Assembly: GCF_000158955.1 (NCBI RefSeq)
Contig: NZ_GG657757.1
Coordinates: 2,224,197 to 2,288,196, forward strand
Source of the DNA: Streptomyces viridochromogenes DSM 40736
Lineage (GTDB): Bacteria > Actinomycetota > Actinomycetes > Streptomycetales > Streptomycetaceae
Length of the DNA: 64,000 nt
Direction of reading: 5' to 3'
Below, piece after piece: positions 20,338 through 29,110 of this stretch (position 1 is its first letter; each line of letters starts with the position of its first letter). A program made the position numbers and the translations under genes. Below the pieces are notes generated by a model. The model was not told the origin of the DNA and ran no database searches. It worked only from the letters and a program-made list of their open reading frames with translations.

Positions 20338-20492
20338 AGAACGCCGCGGAAACCCGGAGGATCACGGGGGTGGGGGTGTGGGGGTGTCCCCCGCAAAGCA
20401 CAGCACGTTTCGCGTTCGGGTCGTCACCCAGCGGGCATGAACAGTTGTACGAAGATCTGAACTCGCGAGTACCCGGGGAGGAAGGAAGAGAC

Positions 20493-22070
20493 GTGACCGA
20501 GGGGGCCGGCGTGCGTGCCGGGGAGCTGCCCGAGGACCTGACCGCGGCCGAGGCCGGTATGTGGCAGGCCTTCCGCAACGGCACGGTGTACGACCTGAGC
20601 AGCGGCGATCCCGTGGTGGACGATCCGCACGGCGGTCATCCGTGGGGCGAGGAGCGGGCCGTGCGGGCGCGGATCGTCTGCTGGCTGCTGCTCGACGGCC
20701 CGCCCGCCCTGGCCGGCCGGGTGTCCTCGCTGAAGCTGGTCGGCGTGCGGGTCAGCGGCTCGCTGGACCTCGCGGGCGGCACGGTGGTGCCCTATGTCGA
20801 GATGCGCCGGTGCCGGTTCGAGGAGGACGTGCTGGTGCCCGAGGCCCGCTTCACGACGCTGCGGATGGTGGACTGCTCGGTGCCGCGGCTGGAGGCGGCC
20901 CGGGTGCACACGGAGGGCGATCTGCACCTGCCGCGCTGCCGCTTCCACCGCGGTATCCGTCTCACCGACGCGCAGATCGGCACGGACCTGATGCTCAACC
21001 AGGCGGTGGTGCAGCGGGACCGCAGCGGCCGGTCGGTCGCCGCGGACGGCATGACCGTCGGCCAGGACTTACAGGCCGAGCTGCTGGAGTCGCACGGCGA
21101 GCTGAGCCTGCGCGCCGCCACTGTCGGTGTCTCGCTGAGCCTGCGCGGCGCCCGGCTGGCCAACCCGTACGCGCGGCTCGCGCTGAACGCCCCGCAGCTG
21201 ACCGTCGAGCGCAGTCTGTATCTGACGCCGGCGGGGGTCGGCGCCCAGGCGATGAGCGGGATGACCCCGGCGCAGGGGACCCGGATCCAGCGGTTCGCGT
21301 GTGAGGGCGGGATCCGGCTGGACGACGGGCGGTTCGGCGACGCCGTCGACTTCGAGCAGGCCAGGTTCACCCTCACCGACGACCAGGAGCTGTCGCTGCG
21401 CCGGGTGCAGACGCCGGAGCTGCGCTTCCTCGGGGAGCATCCGGAGCGAGGGCGGGTGGTGCTGTCGGGGGCGAAGATCATCAACCTGATGGACCGGGCG
21501 GACGCCTGGCCGGGCCCGGGGCGGCTGCACATGGGCGGTTTCGCCTACGAGAACCTCGTGCCGCGCGGGCCGTTCCCGCTGGCCGAGCGGCTGGACTGGG
21601 TCGCGGCGGCGACCGCCGAGTACAACCCGGAGCCGTACGAGCGGCTGGCGGCGGTGCTGCGGGCCGGCGGGGAGGACGAGGACGCCCGCGAGGTGCTGCT
21701 CGCCAAGCAGCGCCGGCACCGCGAGAGCCTGCCGTTCGCCGCCAAGCTCTGGGGCTACGCCCAGGACTGGACGGTCGCCTACGGGTACCGGCCGGGCCGG
21801 GCCGCGGTGTGGATGGCGGTGCTGTGGGCGGCGGGCTCGCTCGCCTTCGCGCAGTCCGGGCATCCGCCGATGAAGCGGGGCGAGCATCCGGAGTGGAGCC
21901 CCGCGCTGTTCACCCTCGATCTGCTGCTGCCGGTCATCGACCTGGGCCAGGTGGGGTTCTGGCAGCTGCGCGGCGGCTGGCAGTGGCTGGCGACGGCGAT
22001 GATCCTGCTGGGCTGGATCCTGGCGACGACGGTGGCGGCGGGGGCGACGCGGTTGCTGCGACGCAGCTGA
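20493..22070 (+). CDS. membrane protein with repetitive beta-helix-like N-terminal region; contains a TTA codon
   Basis: The 525-residue product (often labelled oxidoreductase in Streptomyces, without visible support) has about 400 N-terminal residues of repeating short strands such as LRMVDCSVPRLEAARVHTEG, DLHLPRCRFHRGIRLTDAQ and VGVSLSLRGARLANPYARL. These resemble pentapeptide-repeat or right-handed beta-helix layers. Three C-terminal hydrophobic segments follow (WMAVLWAAGSLAFAQ, LFTLDLLLPVIDLGQVGFW, ATAMILLGWILATTVAAGA). The pattern resembles bacterial proteins with a small channel-like C-terminal module. The GTG at 20493 follows GGAAGGAAG. A TTA leucine codon at 21069-21071 makes translation dependent on the bldA tRNA. 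Confidence 0.8.
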   Translation: MTEGAGVRAGELPEDLTAAEAGMWQAFRNGTVYDLSSGDPVVDDPHGGHPWGEERAVRARIVCWLLLDGPPALAGRVSSLKLVGVRVSGSLDLAGGTVVPYVEMRRCRFEEDVLVPEARFTTLRMVDCSVPRLEAARVHTEGDLHLPRCRFHRGIRLTDAQIGTDLMLNQAVVQRDRSGRSVAADGMTVGQDLQAELLESHGELSLRAATVGVSLSLRGARLANPYARLALNAPQLTVERSLYLTPAGVGAQAMSGMTPAQGTRIQRFACEGGIRLDDGRFGDAVDFEQARFTLTDDQELSLRRVQTPELRFLGEHPERGRVVLSGAKIINLMDRADAWPGPGRLHMGGFAYENLVPRGPFPLAERLDWVAAATAEYNPEPYERLAAVLRAGGEDEDAREVLLAKQRRHRESLPFAAKLWGYAQDWTVAYGYRPGRAAVWMAVLWAAGSLAFAQSGHPPMKRGEHPEWSPALFTLDLLLPVIDLGQVGFWQLRGGWQWLATAMILLGWILATTVAAGATRLLRRS

Positions 22071-22217
22071 TGGTCCCGGGCCGTTCGCGCGACTCATGGT
22101 GCTGGTGTGACCACAGTTGTTGAACTGTCACAGCTTTGCCTTCTCTTGACCACGCGGCGTACAACTTTCCGCAAGTTCCATGAACGTACTGGCGCCGCCC
22201 TGACCAGCGGACTTTCA

Positions 22218-23249
22218 ATGGTCAGCACCATGGCTCTGCAGCTGCCGTTCATCCGCCCGAGCCGGATGACAAGGACCGCCTCCCACCTCGCCGGCGGACC
22301 GTTCACCGACGACGAGGTGCTGCTCGACGCGCCCGACGCCCGGCTCAGTCCGGCTCTGGTCGCCGCCGCCCGGGGCGATCACGGACCGGCGGCCGTGCTG
22401 CTCCAGGCCACGCGCGCGGCGGCCGAGTGGGAGCGGCGCGACCGGTACGTGACCCGGCTGGCCGCCTTCGCCCGCTCGCGCCCCGAGTGGCTGGACGCCT
22501 GGCTCGCCACCGCCCCGAAGGACCCGGACGCGCTGCTGGTCGGGGCCCAGCTGGCGGTGGACCGCGCCTGGCAGTCCCCGGCCCGGGCCGAGGTGCTGCG
22601 CGAGGTGAGCCCGCTGATCACGGCCGCGGCCCGGGGCGACCAGCGGGACCCGGTGCCGTGGCGGCTCGCGCTCGACCACGCCCGGGGCGCCCAGGCCGGG
22701 CACAAGTACTTCGAGGAGCTGTGGGCGGCCGCCGTCCGCCGCGCCCCGCACCACTACGGGTGCCATGTGGCGGCCCTGCGCTACCTGGCAACCTACTGGC
22801 ACGGCTCGCACCACGAGTGTTTCGACTTCGCCGACCGGGCCGCGCAGGACGCGCCCGCCGACGCGCTCGTCCAGGCCCTCCCGCTGCGGGCGGCCTTCGG
22901 CTACCTCACCGACGGCTGCGGCCCCGAAGTACCGCGCGAGCGGCTGGACACGGCCGTCGACCGGGCGATCGCGCTGTCCCCGCGGCTGCCGGCGGCCGAC
23001 CCCTGGCCCGCCCGGATGCGGAACCTGCTCATCTTCGTCCTGGTGCGCCTGGAACGCTGGGCGGACGCCCGGGAACAGCTGCGCCTGAACGGGCCGTACG
23101 CCACCTCGTTCCCCTGGGACCAGGTGTCGGACGACCCGCTCCACCACTTCCTGCGAGTCCGCGACGACATCCGGGCCGGGGCGGCCGGCAGGCCCTCCGG
23201 GCATCCACGGAGTGAACGGGGCGGACGAGTCCGCTCCGGCGACCATTAG
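22218..23249 (+). CDS. hypothetical protein, helical-repeat-like
   Basis: The 343-residue product is not recognised. After MVSTMALQLPFIRPSRMTR it is a run of alpha-helical segments with regularly placed Ala/Leu/Trp (LVAAARGDHGPAAVLLQATR, WLDAWLATAPKDPDALLVG, HKYFEELWAAAVRRAPHHYG, CHVAALRYLATYW). This is consistent with a TPR-like solenoid. The frame is open from 22107, but 22107-22217 is AT-richer and looks like promoter DNA, so the start is taken at ATG 22218 or ATG 22230. It ends 11 bp before the LON-domain gene. Confidence 0.72.
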   Translation: MVSTMALQLPFIRPSRMTRTASHLAGGPFTDDEVLLDAPDARLSPALVAAARGDHGPAAVLLQATRAAAEWERRDRYVTRLAAFARSRPEWLDAWLATAPKDPDALLVGAQLAVDRAWQSPARAEVLREVSPLITAAARGDQRDPVPWRLALDHARGAQAGHKYFEELWAAAVRRAPHHYGCHVAALRYLATYWHGSHHECFDFADRAAQDAPADALVQALPLRAAFGYLTDGCGPEVPRERLDTAVDRAIALSPRLPAADPWPARMRNLLIFVLVRLERWADAREQLRLNGPYATSFPWDQVSDDPLHHFLRVRDDIRAGAAGRPSGHPRSERGGRVRSGDH

Positions 23250-23252
23250 GCT
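23247..23252 (+). promoter_or_regulatory. -10 box of a probable leaderless promoter for the LON-domain gene
   Basis: TAGGCT lies eight bases upstream of the GTG at 23261 and overlaps the stop codon of the preceding gene. No Shine-Dalgarno intervenes, so a leaderless transcript is likely. Confidence 0.5.
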
Positions 23253-23260
23253 TCTGCGTC

Positions 23261-24001
23261 GTGACCACCGTCCGGCTCCCCCTCTTCCCCTTGAACTCCG
23301 TCCTGTTCCCGGGGCTCGTGCTCCCGCTCAACGTCTTCGAGGAGCGGTATCGCGCCATGATGCGCGAGCTGCTGAAGACACCGGAGGACGAGCCGCGCCG
23401 GTTCGCCGTCGTGGCGATCCGCGACGGCCACGAGGTGGCCCCGAGCGCGCCCGGCTTGCCCGACCCGACGGCCGTGCCCGAGCGGGGGCCCGCGGCCGGT
23501 TTCGGCGCGGACCCGGCCGCGGCGTTCCACAAGGTCGGCTGCGTGGCCGACGCGGCGACGATCCGGGAGCGCGCCGACGGCTCCTTCGAGGTGCTGGCGA
23601 CCGGTACGACCCGGGTGCGGCTGCTGTCGGTCGAGGCGTCGGGCCCGTTCCTGACGGCCGAGCTGGAGACGCTGCCGGAGGAACCGGGCGACGAGGCGGC
23701 GCCGTTGGCCGAGGGGGTGCTGCGGTCCTTCCGCCAGTACCAGAAGCGACTGGCGGGCGCACGCGAACGGTCCCTGTCGACCGGCGCCGACCTGCCCGAC
23801 GAGCCGGGCGTGGTGTCGTACCTGGTGGCCGCGGCGATGATGCTGGACGTCCCGGCCAAGCAACGCCTGCTCCAGGCTCCCGACACCGCCTCCCGGCTGC
23901 GCGACGAGCTGAAACTCCTTCGCTCCGAGACGGCCGTCATCCGTAGTCTGCCGTCGTTGCCGGCGTCGGAACTGACGCGCGGCCCGACGAGCCTCAACTG
24001 A
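23261..24001 (+). CDS. LON N-terminal substrate-binding domain protein
   Basis: The 246-residue protein starts VRLPLFPLNSVLFPGLVLPLNVFEERYRAMM, the LON/PUA-like N-terminal domain of Lon proteases. It continues with FHKVGCVADAATIRERADGSFEVLATGTTRVRLL, typical of the stand-alone form. There is no AAA+ or Ser-Lys protease domain, so it is not a protease. Stand-alone LON domains may bind unfolded peptides; the role is unknown. The start is a GTG directly downstream of a -10-like box, and ybaK follows 11 bp downstream. Confidence 0.9.
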   Translation: MTTVRLPLFPLNSVLFPGLVLPLNVFEERYRAMMRELLKTPEDEPRRFAVVAIRDGHEVAPSAPGLPDPTAVPERGPAAGFGADPAAAFHKVGCVADAATIRERADGSFEVLATGTTRVRLLSVEASGPFLTAELETLPEEPGDEAAPLAEGVLRSFRQYQKRLAGARERSLSTGADLPDEPGVVSYLVAAAMMLDVPAKQRLLQAPDTASRLRDELKLLRSETAVIRSLPSLPASELTRGPTSLN

Positions 24002-24012
24002 AGCGGACCGGG

Positions 24013-24510
24013 ATGGCGAAGAAGTCGAAGAAGCAGCAGGCGGGCGGCACCCCCGCGACGGTCGCGCTCACGGCGGCGGGCGTGGAGTTCACGGTCCACT
24101 CCTACGACCACGACCCCGCCCACCCCTCCTACGGCGAGGAGGCCGCCGAGGCGATGGGCGTCTCCCCGGACCGCGTCTTCAAGACCCTGGTCGCCGACGT
24201 CGACGGCACGCTGACGGTCGCGGTGGTCCCGGTCGCGGGCCAACTGGACCTGAAGGCCCTGGCAGCGGCGACCGGCGGCAAACGAGCGACGATGGCCGAC
24301 CCGACCCTGGCGGAACGCACGACGGGCTACGTCAGGGGCGGCATCTCCCCCCTGGGCCAACGCAGAAAACTCCCCACGGTCCTGGACACCTCGGCCACGT
24401 CCCACCCGACGATCTGCGTCTCGGCGGGCAGGAGAGGCCTGGAAGTGGAACTGTCCCCGGGGGACTTGTCCAAGCTGACGGAAGCGGTACTCGCGTCTAT
24501 CCGACGTTAG
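24013..24510 (+). CDS. ybaK: Cys-tRNA(Pro)/Cys-tRNA(Cys) deacylase, YbaK/EbsC family
   Basis: The 165-residue product has GVEFTVHSYDHDPAHPSYGEEAAEAMGV, RVFKTLVADVDGTLTVAVVPV (conserved Lys), DLKALAAATGGKRATMADP, TTGYVRGGISPLGQRRKLPTVLD and SAGRRGLEVELSPGDL. These are the YbaK motifs of an editing deacylase that clears mischarged Cys-tRNA in trans. The N-terminus is a short Lys-rich stretch. The gene ends one base before a dispersed palindromic repeat. Confidence 0.93.
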   Translation: MAKKSKKQQAGGTPATVALTAAGVEFTVHSYDHDPAHPSYGEEAAEAMGVSPDRVFKTLVADVDGTLTVAVVPVAGQLDLKALAAATGGKRATMADPTLAERTTGYVRGGISPLGQRRKLPTVLDTSATSHPTICVSAGRRGLEVELSPGDLSKLTEAVLASIRR

Positions 24511-24575
24511 CTGCGGGCAGTCGTGCCGCTGGGGCGGCACGGGTGGGCGCAGCGGCACCCCGCGACGCCGGGTTG
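24511..24575. repeat. dispersed palindromic repeat, copy 2, in a convergent intergenic gap
   Basis: Bases 24511-24552 are identical to 1760-1801, and weaker similarity continues to about 24575. The hairpin GTGCCGC/GCGGCAC lies just after the ybaK stop, in the convergent gap with the next minus-strand gene, where it could serve as a bidirectional terminator. Confidence 0.85.
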
Positions 24576-24609
24576 CGCACCCACCCGTCCTCAGCGACGA
24601 CGCCGAGCA

Positions 24610-25329
24610 CTAAGCAGCCGGCGGCCCCGGATACGCCCCGTCCCCGAACTCCGGCTCCGGATCCCGAGGCCCGAACAACGCCGTCAACCCCAGATGAAAC
24701 ACCAGCGCGGCAAACGGCCAGGCCAGCAACGCCCCCTTCGCCCCCAACTTCAACGGCGCCGAGAACGTCACCCCCTTGCCCACCTCCCTCGCACGCGCGA
24801 CGACATCCTCCCCGGGCCCGAGCCACACCCCGACCCGCCAGGCCAGCAGCGCCCCGAGCAGCCCCCCGACGGCCAGCCCCACCACCAGCGGCACACCCCC
24901 GCGCCGCCGCAGCAGAAACACCACCAGGGCACTCACGACCCCGAAGCCCAGCGCGAGCAGCGTGAACGTCCCGTCCACCCCGATGGCCTGCTCCCCCTCG
25001 GTGTCCTTGAGGTAGACGACCCAGTCGCCGTTCACCACGGCACCGACCAGCGGCACGTGCGGCGCGAGCCACCACCACAGGACCCCGAGCAGCACCCCGC
25101 CGAGCGCCACGGCCACCGAGATCAGGGCGGCTTCCCGCACTTCCGTCTTCATTCCGGGCCCGTCCTGTCCGTACCAGCCGTGCCCGGCGTACTCGGCATG
25201 CTGGGCCCCCGGAGCGTGCGCCCCCTGCGCCTGGGGCCCGTACGCCGCGGACCCGGCGTCCGGCGGCTGCCACGCGCCCTGCGCGGAACGTTCATGCGGT
25301 GGCGGTGGCGGAGTCAGTGGTGCGGTCAC
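24610..25329 (-). CDS. integral membrane protein (DUF2567-like)
   Basis: The 239-residue product has a Pro/Ala/Gly/His-rich cytoplasmic N-terminus (residues 1-60, TAPLTPPPPPHERSAQGAW) and four hydrophobic segments: ALISVAVALGGVLLGVLWWW, TLLALGFGVVSALVVFLL, VPLVVGLAVGGLLGALLAW and LAWPFAALVFHLGLTALF. Layout and motifs resemble actinobacterial DUF2567 proteins; that assignment is from memory. The GTG at 25329 gives the Pro-rich start. It lies 56 bp downstream of an ABC permease gene on the same strand. Confidence 0.78.
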   Translation of the reverse strand: MTAPLTPPPPPHERSAQGAWQPPDAGSAAYGPQAQGAHAPGAQHAEYAGHGWYGQDGPGMKTEVREAALISVAVALGGVLLGVLWWWLAPHVPLVGAVVNGDWVVYLKDTEGEQAIGVDGTFTLLALGFGVVSALVVFLLRRRGGVPLVVGLAVGGLLGALLAWRVGVWLGPGEDVVARAREVGKGVTFSAPLKLGAKGALLAWPFAALVFHLGLTALFGPRDPEPEFGDGAYPGPPAA

Positions 25330-25385
25330 CCTGCCATCGTGCCAGGCCCGCCTGTGCTCCGCGTCACCGGACGACCCCTCCCCGC

Positions 25386-26207
25386 TCACCGGACGGCCGC
25401 CCGCCGGTACGCCCAGGTCGCCACGGCCAGCGAGACGACGCCCACGGCCCCGCACACGGCGAGGTCACCGAGGACGAAGGCCCAGTCGGGATCCGGCCCG
25501 AACGTCCGGGCGAAGGCCTCGACACCGTACGTCGACGGCAGCAGATCCCGTGTGAAGCGCACGACCTCCGGCATCCGGTCGGCCGGCAGCACGCCCAGCA
25601 GCAGCGCCGCCGACATGCCCATCTGGCCGAGCAGCGTGGCCAGCTCCGGCCGGGGCGCGAGCAGCCCCAGCGCCGCCCCCAGGCCGGCGAGCGCGGCGCC
25701 CGCGAGCGGGATCACGGCCACGAGGATCCACAGATGGGCCAGCGGCAGCCCGAACAGCACGCAGCCGAACACCGCGGTCACGACGGTCCCGGGGACGGTG
25801 AACGACGCGTACGCGCCCGCCGCGCCCAGCACCACCGCTGCCGGCGGCACCGGCAGGGTGGCGTAATGGTCGAGTCCGCCGCTGGCCCGCAGCTGACCGA
25901 AGTACTGCGCGAGGAGGTTCAGCGCGACGAAGGCGACCACCAGGACCGACGAGCCGGCGACGACCGCCTGCGCCTCCGCGCCGTCGTCCACGACCCCGCG
26001 CATCAGGATCATGATCCCGATCGACTGGAAGGTCGCCACGAACAGCAGCGGGATCCGCGCGACCCGCGCCCGGGAGAGCTGCGCCCGGTACACGGCCGCC
26101 AGCGACGGCCACAACCGCGCGCGAGGTCCGAGCTCGGCCGCGTTCGCGGCGGGCTCCTCAGCGGCCAGGGCACTGCCCGGCAGGACATCGGCGGGTACGA
26201 CACTCAC
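25386..26207 (-). CDS. ABC-2 type transporter permease
   Basis: The 273-residue protein has a polar N-terminus of about 50 residues and six hydrophobic helices. These include IPLLFVATFQSIGIMILM, SSVLVVAFVALNLLAQYFG, VVLGAAGAYASFTVPGTVV and LWILVAVIPLAGAALAGLGAA. LRASGGLDHYATLPVPP before helix 3 and LLPSTYGVEAFARTF before the last helix are features of ABC-2 export permeases. It pairs with the ATPase encoded 91 bp upstream on the same strand. The substrate is unknown. Confidence 0.9.
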   Translation of the reverse strand: MSVVPADVLPGSALAAEEPAANAAELGPRARLWPSLAAVYRAQLSRARVARIPLLFVATFQSIGIMILMRGVVDDGAEAQAVVAGSSVLVVAFVALNLLAQYFGQLRASGGLDHYATLPVPPAAVVLGAAGAYASFTVPGTVVTAVFGCVLFGLPLAHLWILVAVIPLAGAALAGLGAALGLLAPRPELATLLGQMGMSAALLLGVLPADRMPEVVRFTRDLLPSTYGVEAFARTFGPDPDWAFVLGDLAVCGAVGVVSLAVATWAYRRAAVR

Positions 26208-26298
26208 GTCGCGCTGTTTCCCTTCGCTCGGTGCACTGCGGCAGTCGCCCTGTTCGATACGGACACGGCGGCCCGCGCGCTCAGGGCCTCGATGCTTC

Positions 26299-27318
26299 TC
26301 ACGCCTTCACCAGTCCCTGCCGCGCGGCACCGCCCAGGGCCAGGTACACGTCCTCCAGGCTCGGCGTGGCCAGCGTGAAGTCGTCCAGGGCCGCGAAGGC
26401 CGCCCCTCCGGTGACGGTGGCGACCACCGCCCGGGCCTCCTCGGGCCCGAGCCGGAGCGTCCAGCGACGGCCCGCCTCCACGACGCGGTCCCGCAGCGCG
26501 GCCACCTCGGGGACGTGCAGCGGTGCCGCGTCGCGCCACACCAGGTCCACCCGCACCTCGCCGGCGACCTGTTCCTTGAGCCCGCCCGGCGTGTCGCAGG
26601 CGATCACCCGCCCCCGGTCCAGGACGGCCACCCGGTCCAGCACGGTCTCGGCCTCGATGACGTTGTGGGTGACGAGCAGCACGGTCGTGCCGCGCTCGGC
26701 CCGCCGCCGGTCGACCGCCGACCAGACGGCCCGCCGCGCCACCGGGTCCATGCCGGTGGTCGGCTCGTCGAGCACGAGCAGCGGCCGCTCCCCCACGAGC
26801 GCCGCGGCGAAGCACGCCAGGCGCCGCTGCCCCCCGGAGAGCTTCTTCAGCGGACGCCCGGCGAGCGACGCGAGCCCCAGTTCGTCGAGTACGTCGTCCC
26901 GCTCGGCCCGCGCCCGCCGTACGTCCAGTCCGCGCAGCCGACCGGTGGTCTCGGCGGCCAGCGACACGGTCAGCTCGTCGAGGGCGGTCGATTCCTGACC
27001 GAGGTAGGCGAGGATCCGCGCGGCCCGCTCCGGATGGCGCACGATGTCGTGCCCGAGGATCTCCACGCTGCCCGTGTCGGGCCGCATCAGCCCGGTGAGC
27101 TGGCGTACGAGGGTGGACTTGCCGGCGCCGTTCGGCCCGAGCAGGCCGAAGATCTCGCCCCGGCGGATGTCCAGCGTCACGTCGTCCGTGGCGCGGACCT
27201 CGGGGGTGCCGGGCGCGCCGCGCCTGCCCCGGACCGCCGGATAGGTCTTGGTCAGCCCGCGCACCGCGCACACGACGTCACCGTCGTGCCGAAATGCCTG
27301 TGCCGCGCGCTTACTCAC
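26299..27318 (-). CDS. ABC transporter ATP-binding protein
   Basis: The 339-residue ATPase has Walker A GLLGPNGAGKST, signature LSGGQRR, Walker B PLLVLDEPTTGMDP and the H-loop VLLVTHNVIEAE. An extra stretch around residues 28-40 (RGRRGAPGTPEVRA) precedes the P-loop, and about 100 C-terminal residues follow the NBD, as in DrrA-like exporters. With the ABC-2 permease it should form an efflux or lipid/antibiotic export pump. It starts at GTG 27318, 78 bp from the NYN gene. Confidence 0.94.
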   Translation of the reverse strand: MSKRAAQAFRHDGDVVCAVRGLTKTYPAVRGRRGAPGTPEVRATDDVTLDIRRGEIFGLLGPNGAGKSTLVRQLTGLMRPDTGSVEILGHDIVRHPERAARILAYLGQESTALDELTVSLAAETTGRLRGLDVRRARAERDDVLDELGLASLAGRPLKKLSGGQRRLACFAAALVGERPLLVLDEPTTGMDPVARRAVWSAVDRRRAERGTTVLLVTHNVIEAETVLDRVAVLDRGRVIACDTPGGLKEQVAGEVRVDLVWRDAAPLHVPEVAALRDRVVEAGRRWTLRLGPEEARAVVATVTGGAAFAALDDFTLATPSLEDVYLALGGAARQGLVKA

Positions 27319-27396
27319 AAGGGACGAGACTACGGTGTCGGGCGCCCCGGTCCGCTCCCGGGTCGGTCCGCAAAGGGAAATCCGCCGGCACAGACG

Positions 27397-28617
27397 TCAG
27401 TCGCCGACGGGTGCGTGCTCCACGCCCGTGCGCACGCCGATCTCCTTCCAGAATCCGGCCCGGATGGCGTAGCGGTCCCGTTCGTCGATCTGGTCGTCCT
27501 TGTGGGCGAGCAGGCCGAAGCGGGCTGCGTAGCGCAGCAGCTCGCCATCCACGCGGTGCGGGACGCGCGGGTACATGCCGGACAGTTTCTGGAGGTGGGT
27601 CTGGTCGCCGAGGCGTTCGACCCAGCGCCGGGCGAAGACCTGCCCGACCTCGTAGGGGTCGCCGCCGACCGTGGTGATGTCCTCCTCGCGGTCGGCCCAG
27701 CGCTGCTCGGCCGTGGTCAGCTGGGCGAGCGTCGGCATCGAGGCGGCCTCGGGGGGCTCGGCCGTGGGCCGGTCGACCCAGCCTTTGTCGGAGGACCAGC
27801 GCAGGGTTGCGGAGGCGGGGTGCTGGGCGGGCTGGACGCCGGGCCCACGCAGGGCGGCCAGGTCCTTGGGCGTGGGGACCCCTTTGGCGGCGGGCAGCCG
27901 CTCCTCCGTGCCGTTCTGCCCGGTGCCGGCCGCCGGGTGCGGGGGCGGCTGGGCGGGCCGCTCGGCCGATGCGGCGAGGGCGGAGTCGGGCAGCGGCGCG
28001 GAGAGGATCGCGGCGATCTCGGGCCGGGTCACGGGCTGCGGCGCGCACACCCCGTTGTACTCCTTGGCGCGGACGGCCTTGGTGATCCACGTACGGTCCA
28101 GCACGCGCCGTTCGTCGGCCTCGGCGACCAGGTCCTCGGACTGGTTGTAGTCGCCGTCGGCGGCCTGGACGGCCCACAGGTGGACGGCGACGCCGTGCTC
28201 CTTGGCGGCCATCATGCCGGGCAGCAGGTCGCCGTCGCCGGTGACGAGGACGACGTCGGAGCAGGCACGGTTGCGGGCCAGTTCGGTGAGCTCGGCGTGC
28301 ATGGCGGCGTCCACGCCCTTCTGCGCCCAGCGGCCGTCGCTTCGGGTCAGCGCGCCCAGCCGGACGGTGACCCGGGGCATCACGCGCAGCCTGCGGTGCT
28401 CGGGTTGCGGGACGCGGTCGGGGGCGCCGTCGAACCAGTAGATGCGCAGCAGTGGCTGCTGCGTGTCGGACTCGGCACGCTCGCGCAGCCCCTGGATGAG
28501 GGCGGCGTGGTCGACGGTGATCCGGGACCGGGAGGGTTCCCCGGCGAGGAGACTCGCCGCGGCTCCCAGCAGATACCCGGCGTCCACCAGGACGATGCAG
28601 CGGTCCACGCGACTCAC
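27397..28617 (-). CDS. NYN-domain (PIN-like) putative ribonuclease
   Basis: Residues 1-185 form a NYN/LabA-like nuclease domain: CIVLVDAGYLLGAAASLLAG, LLRIYWFDGAPDRVP, KGVDAAMHAELTELARN and SDVVLVTGDGDLLPGMMAAKE, with the acidic residues expected for metal-dependent RNA cleavage. Residues about 215-305 are a Pro/Ala-rich linker. The C-terminal 80 residues (DPYEVGQVFARRWVERLGDQ onward) form a small conserved alpha domain I cannot name. The GTG at 28617 or one three codons later (28608) could start translation. It probably shares a transcript with the ABC genes. Confidence 0.86.
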   Translation of the reverse strand: MSRVDRCIVLVDAGYLLGAAASLLAGEPSRSRITVDHAALIQGLRERAESDTQQPLLRIYWFDGAPDRVPQPEHRRLRVMPRVTVRLGALTRSDGRWAQKGVDAAMHAELTELARNRACSDVVLVTGDGDLLPGMMAAKEHGVAVHLWAVQAADGDYNQSEDLVAEADERRVLDRTWITKAVRAKEYNGVCAPQPVTRPEIAAILSAPLPDSALAASAERPAQPPPHPAAGTGQNGTEERLPAAKGVPTPKDLAALRGPGVQPAQHPASATLRWSSDKGWVDRPTAEPPEAASMPTLAQLTTAEQRWADREEDITTVGGDPYEVGQVFARRWVERLGDQTHLQKLSGMYPRVPHRVDGELLRYAARFGLLAHKDDQIDERDRYAIRAGFWKEIGVRTGVEHAPVGD

Positions 28618-28830
28618 CCTCTTCCCAGGAGGTTTGTTTCGGGCTTGCTTCGAGTCTGCCCGACGGCGCGGAGGTTAACGGCCGGAACTCGATCTTCGGC
28701 GTGGCGTTTCGGAGGTTCCGGCCGCGACCGCCCCTGTCACGCACGGTAATTGTCCGACATGCGATCGTTGTCGGCCTGTGTGAATCTGGTCCCGGCCCTG
28801 GCCCCTAGATCCCCCACAGGAGGCATCACC

Positions 28831-28995
28831 ATGGCCAAGAACAAGAACCGTGACCGTAAGCAGCAGCGTCCGACCGAGCGCGGACAGCGGGCGGACCGCC
28901 GTCCCGCGGCGGAGGCGGAGCCCCAGCCCGAGGCCGACATGACCCCCGGCGACGTGGCCTCCCACAAGCGGAAGCGCAGCTTCGGCCACAACTGA
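28831..28995 (+). CDS. small basic conserved hypothetical protein
   Basis: This 54-residue, highly charged, probably disordered protein begins MAKNKNRDRKQQRPTERGQ and ends ASHKRKRSFGHN. A strong AGGAGG Shine-Dalgarno 8 bases before the ATG and a strong terminator after it mark a real single-gene unit. The codon pattern is typical of Streptomyces. Similar small Lys/Arg-rich proteins are widespread in the genus; function unknown. Confidence 0.85.
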   Translation: MAKNKNRDRKQQRPTERGQRADRRPAAEAEPQPEADMTPGDVASHKRKRSFGHN

Positions 28996-29033
28996 CATCT
29001 GTGTGACGGGTTGTTGAGACCCCGCACATGCGT

Positions 29034-29066
29034 GAGGGGCGTACCCCGGTACCGGGTACGCCCCTC
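29034..29066. terminator. bidirectional terminator hairpin between the small basic gene and dnaE
   Basis: A perfect 13-bp stem, GAGGGGCGTACCC and GGGTACGCCCCTC, surrounds a 7-base loop. It sits in the 115-bp convergent gap between the small basic gene and dnaE. Confidence 0.85.
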
Positions 29067-29110
29067 AGGCGCGTCGAGAGCTCCCCGGCTCCCTGACTTG
29101 GAGCCCTGCG

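Noticed and set aside
22107..22217. N-terminal 37-codon extension of the gene at 22218
   Set aside because: The segment is AT-richer with rare codons and looks like promoter DNA; protein-like composition begins after 22230.
26011..28749. 912-codon plus-strand frame
   Set aside because: It lies antisense to the ABC transporter and NYN genes, a usual effect of high GC in Streptomyces.
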